From Candidatus Aminicenantota bacterium (GTDB taxonomy: Bacteria > Acidobacteriota > Aminicenantia > UBA2199), in assembly GCA_020355945.1 (NCBI GenBank), contig CP070627.1, positions 6,912,427 through 6,940,335 of the forward strand: a stretch of DNA of 27,909 nt, read 5' to 3'. The notes beneath the pieces are model-generated. The model worked only from the letters and a program-made list of their open reading frames with translations. It was not told the origin of the DNA and ran no database searches. How positions within the stretch are numbered: position 1 is the stretch's first letter; the number at the start of each line of letters is the position of its first letter. Of this stretch, positions 25,749 to 27,909 are shown piece after piece. Made by a program: the position numbers and the translations under genes.

Positions 25749-26519
25749 ATGAATAGGGAAAGAAATTTTTCAAGGAAAACCGCCATTGCCGCCGTTCAAT
25801 ATGGCAAAGAAGGAGAATATTGGTTAAAGAAATTTTCCGGTGATCTGCAAAAGACGAGCTTCCCTTACGATTACCCCAAATCAAAACCGCAAATGGACGG
25901 GGAAAAAAAAGACGTCGTGAAATTTGAATTTACCTCCCCCGCGGTTTCAAAATTACTGGAATTAAGCAAAGGGTTGGAACACCGGCTCTATATTATCCTG
26001 GCCGCCAACCTGGTGGTACTTCTTCATAAATATACAGGGAATAAAGATATCATCATCGGTTCCCCGATTTTGAAGCAGGAAAGAGAAGGTGATTTTATCA
26101 ACACCACATTGGCCCTGCGGAATCAACTGGACGAGGATATCACCTTCAAAGAACTGCTCCTGGACCGGGTCAGACCAACTATCACCGAAGCCAACCAACA
26201 CCAGAATTATCCCATTGAAACACTGTTATTCCAGTTGAATATGACCGCTCATCAAGGAGACTTCCCACTTTTCGACGTGGTGATTTTGCTGGAAAATATC
26301 CATGAAAAAAAATATATTCAACACACAAATCCCAATATCATTTTCTCTTTTTTGCTCATTGAAGGCTCTATAAAAGGAACGCTGGAATACAACCCGTTAC
26401 TCTATCAAAGAACCTCAGCGGAAAAGCTGGCAAATCGTTTTAAACGGCTCATGGAACAAGTCGTCTTTAATATTGATATACCAATATCACAGGTGGAAAT
26501 CTTATCCACAGAAGAAAAG
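25749..26519 (+). other. N-terminal half condensation domain (C-lobe only)
   Basis: It shares with the 1830 half-domain the segments AIAA, EYWL, SGDL, FPYD, IGSPxLKQ, FINT, QNYPxExLL and FPLFDVVILLEN, so the two form one subfamily. Only the second lobe of a C domain is present. Confidence 0.83.
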
Positions 26520-27909
26520 CGGCAACTGCTGGTGGAATTTAACAACACCAGGACCAACTACCCCGCGGAAAAAACCATTGATGAATTATTTGCAGAACAG
26601 TCGGCCCAAACACCAAATCACATCGCCCTCACCTATGAAAGTGAACCTAAAACCTATAAACAATTAAATGAAGAAGCAAGTAAACTGGCTTCATATCTCC
26701 GTTTCCTGGGCGTCACCCGGGAAGAACCTGTGGCATTAATGGTAGAAAATTCTTACCGGGTGATTGTGGCTATCCTGGGGATTCTAAAAGCCGGCGGCGC
26801 CTATTTACCAATAAATATTGATTACCCCGACCAAAGAAAAAAATATATTATAAACGATTGCTGTGTGAAACGAATACTCACTAATATCGAGGTAGGTAAA
26901 CTCCACCCGGGTATTACCTTGATTCACCTGGAGCATACGGTTACTTACCAATACCCGTCTCCATCCGCAGCCGGTTCTAATAAAAAGTGCCGGGCCGATA
27001 ATCTGGCTTATATTATGTATACATCCGGCTCTACAGGGACACCAAAAGGAGTGATGGTGAACCATAGGAATGTGGTACGGCTGGTGAAAAATACCAATTA
27101 CATTAAATTTGAAAAAGGTGACAGCATATTACTGACCGGGGCATTGGAATTTGATGCCTCCACCTTTGAAATATGGGGGGCTCTTCTAAATGGTTTAACC
27201 CTGCACCTGGTGAATAAAGAAACCCTGCTGAACCACTACCAGTTGAAACAAGCCATCATCAAAAATGGCGTCACCACCATGTGGATGACCTCTCCTCTTT
27301 ACAACCAGGTGCTGGATGCCGATATTGAAATATTTACAGGGCTTAAAAATCTATTGGTGGGAGGAGATGTGCTGTCACCTTATCATATTAACCGACTCAA
27401 GGCCAGGTTCCCCGGTATAAATGTCATCAACGGTTATGGCCCTACCGAAAACACCACCTTTTCGGTTACCCACCTCATCGATAGGGAATATAAAGAAAAT
27501 ATACCCATTGGTAAACCCATTAGTAACTCCACCACTTATATTCTTGATAAACACCTTCATTTGGTCCCCATAGGTATTTGTGGGGATTTGTTTGTGGGAG
27601 GAGACGGCGTGTCACGGGGGTACCTGAATAATCAAGAACGATCAATGGAGAAATTTATTGCTGATCCCTTTAGCCCGGAAAGGGATACCAACGGAAGACG
27701 GCTTTATGCCACCGGAGACCTTGCCAGGTGGCTTACAGACGGAAAAATAGAATTTTTAGGTCGAAGGGACCACCAGGTAAAAATCAGGGGGTATCGAATC
27801 GAGCCAGGAGAGATAGAGAATCACCTGGTGAAAATAGAAGGAATTCATGACGTTGTGGTCATCGATGGAAAAAATAAAGACGGGGATAAATATTTATGTG
27901 CTTATATTG
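25749..27909 (+). CDS. NRPS subunit, 5' part: half-C, A (3' truncated by window)
   Basis: The frame is open for 720 codons to the window end. Residues 1 to about 257 are a half condensation domain, again without HHxxxDG; its start, MNRERNFSRKTAIAAVQYG, closely parallels that of the NRPS at 1830. The A domain follows: LKAGGAYLPINIDYP (A2), IMYTSGSTGTPKG (A3, about 27016), FDASTFEIWG, GYGPTENTTFS (A5, about 27433), ATGDLARW and QVKIRGYRIEPGEIE (A8), ending in GDKYLCAYI. Pocket residues D-A-F-W-L-G-G-T-F match the valine type, the same as the third A domain of the NRPS at 1830, and the two A domains look like recent paralogues. No low-complexity insertion is seen in this A domain. The protein presumably receives the peptide from the C domain ending the gene at 15095. 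Confidence 0.95.
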   Translation, partial: MNRERNFSRKTAIAAVQYGKEGEYWLKKFSGDLQKTSFPYDYPKSKPQMDGEKKDVVKFEFTSPAVSKLLELSKGLEHRLYIILAANLVVLLHKYTGNKDIIIGSPILKQEREGDFINTTLALRNQLDEDITFKELLLDRVRPTITEANQHQNYPIETLLFQLNMTAHQGDFPLFDVVILLENIHEKKYIQHTNPNIIFSFLLIEGSIKGTLEYNPLLYQRTSAEKLANRFKRLMEQVVFNIDIPISQVEILSTEEKRQLLVEFNNTRTNYPAEKTIDELFAEQSAQTPNHIALTYESEPKTYKQLNEEASKLASYLRFLGVTREEPVALMVENSYRVIVAILGILKAGGAYLPINIDYPDQRKKYIINDCCVKRILTNIEVGKLHPGITLIHLEHTVTYQYPSPSAAGSNKKCRADNLAYIMYTSGSTGTPKGVMVNHRNVVRLVKNTNYIKFEKGDSILLTGALEFDASTFEIWGALLNGLTLHLVNKETLLNHYQLKQAIIKNGVTTMWMTSPLYNQVLDADIEIFTGLKNLLVGGDVLSPYHINRLKARFPGINVINGYGPTENTTFSVTHLIDREYKENIPIGKPISNSTTYILDKHLHLVPIGICGDLFVGGDGVSRGYLNNQERSMEKFIADPFSPERDTNGRRLYATGDLARWLTDGKIEFLGRRDHQVKIRGYRIEPGEIENHLVKIEGIHDVVVIDGKNKDGDKYLCAYI

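Overview
The window is one continuous plus-strand stretch of a giant non-ribosomal peptide synthetase (NRPS) locus. It holds six tightly packed genes, the first and last cut by the window edges, with gaps of 3 to 54 bases. Every start has a recognisable Shine-Dalgarno sequence, so the genes look like one operon. There are no RNA genes, no transposases, no gap over 300 bases, and no promoter or convincing terminator. Base composition is moderately AT-rich. The protein style (repeated EKKEYYxLSSAQKRLYxxQQM condensation starts and KTGDLARWLPDG adenylation motifs) resembles NRPS loci of environmental, uncultured Gram-negative lineages such as Candidatus Aminicenantes. That assignment is an impression from memory and is weak.

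Layout: (1) 1-1820, the tail of an NRPS: end of an adenylation (A) domain, thiolation (T), condensation (C). (2) 1830-13298, a 3,822-residue NRPS: half-C, A, T, C, A with an inserted methyltransferase, T, C, A, T, C. (3) 13340-15091, a PhpK-like radical SAM protein. (4) 15095-23947, a 2,950-residue NRPS: half-C, A, T, C, A with an inserted radical SAM plus B12-binding segment, T, C. (5) 23964-25694, a stand-alone B12-binding radical SAM protein. (6) 25749 to the window end, the start of another NRPS: half-C, A.

The subunits should act in gene order on a growing peptide. A-domain pocket residues, read by eye against codes recalled from memory, suggest Lys-like, unassigned hydrophobic (methyltransferase module), Val, Tyr-like, Pro-like (radical SAM module) and Val. 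No thioesterase, reductase or epimerase domain lies in the window, so the termination module is elsewhere.

The most unusual feature is inside gene 4. A whole cobalamin/radical-SAM methylase-like unit is embedded between motifs A2 and A3 of an A domain, and its two parts are in swapped order (radical SAM first, B12-binding second). The same A2-A3 slot carries an ordinary SAM methyltransferase in gene 2. Two further B12-type radical SAM proteins are encoded as separate genes between the synthetases, which points to a peptide methylated at unreactive positions. Other notable structure: all NRPS subunits that start in the window begin with only the second half of a C domain, all five complete C-termini carry short acidic-aromatic tails, and related palindromic and tandem repeats sit in frame at equivalent loops of several C and A domains.
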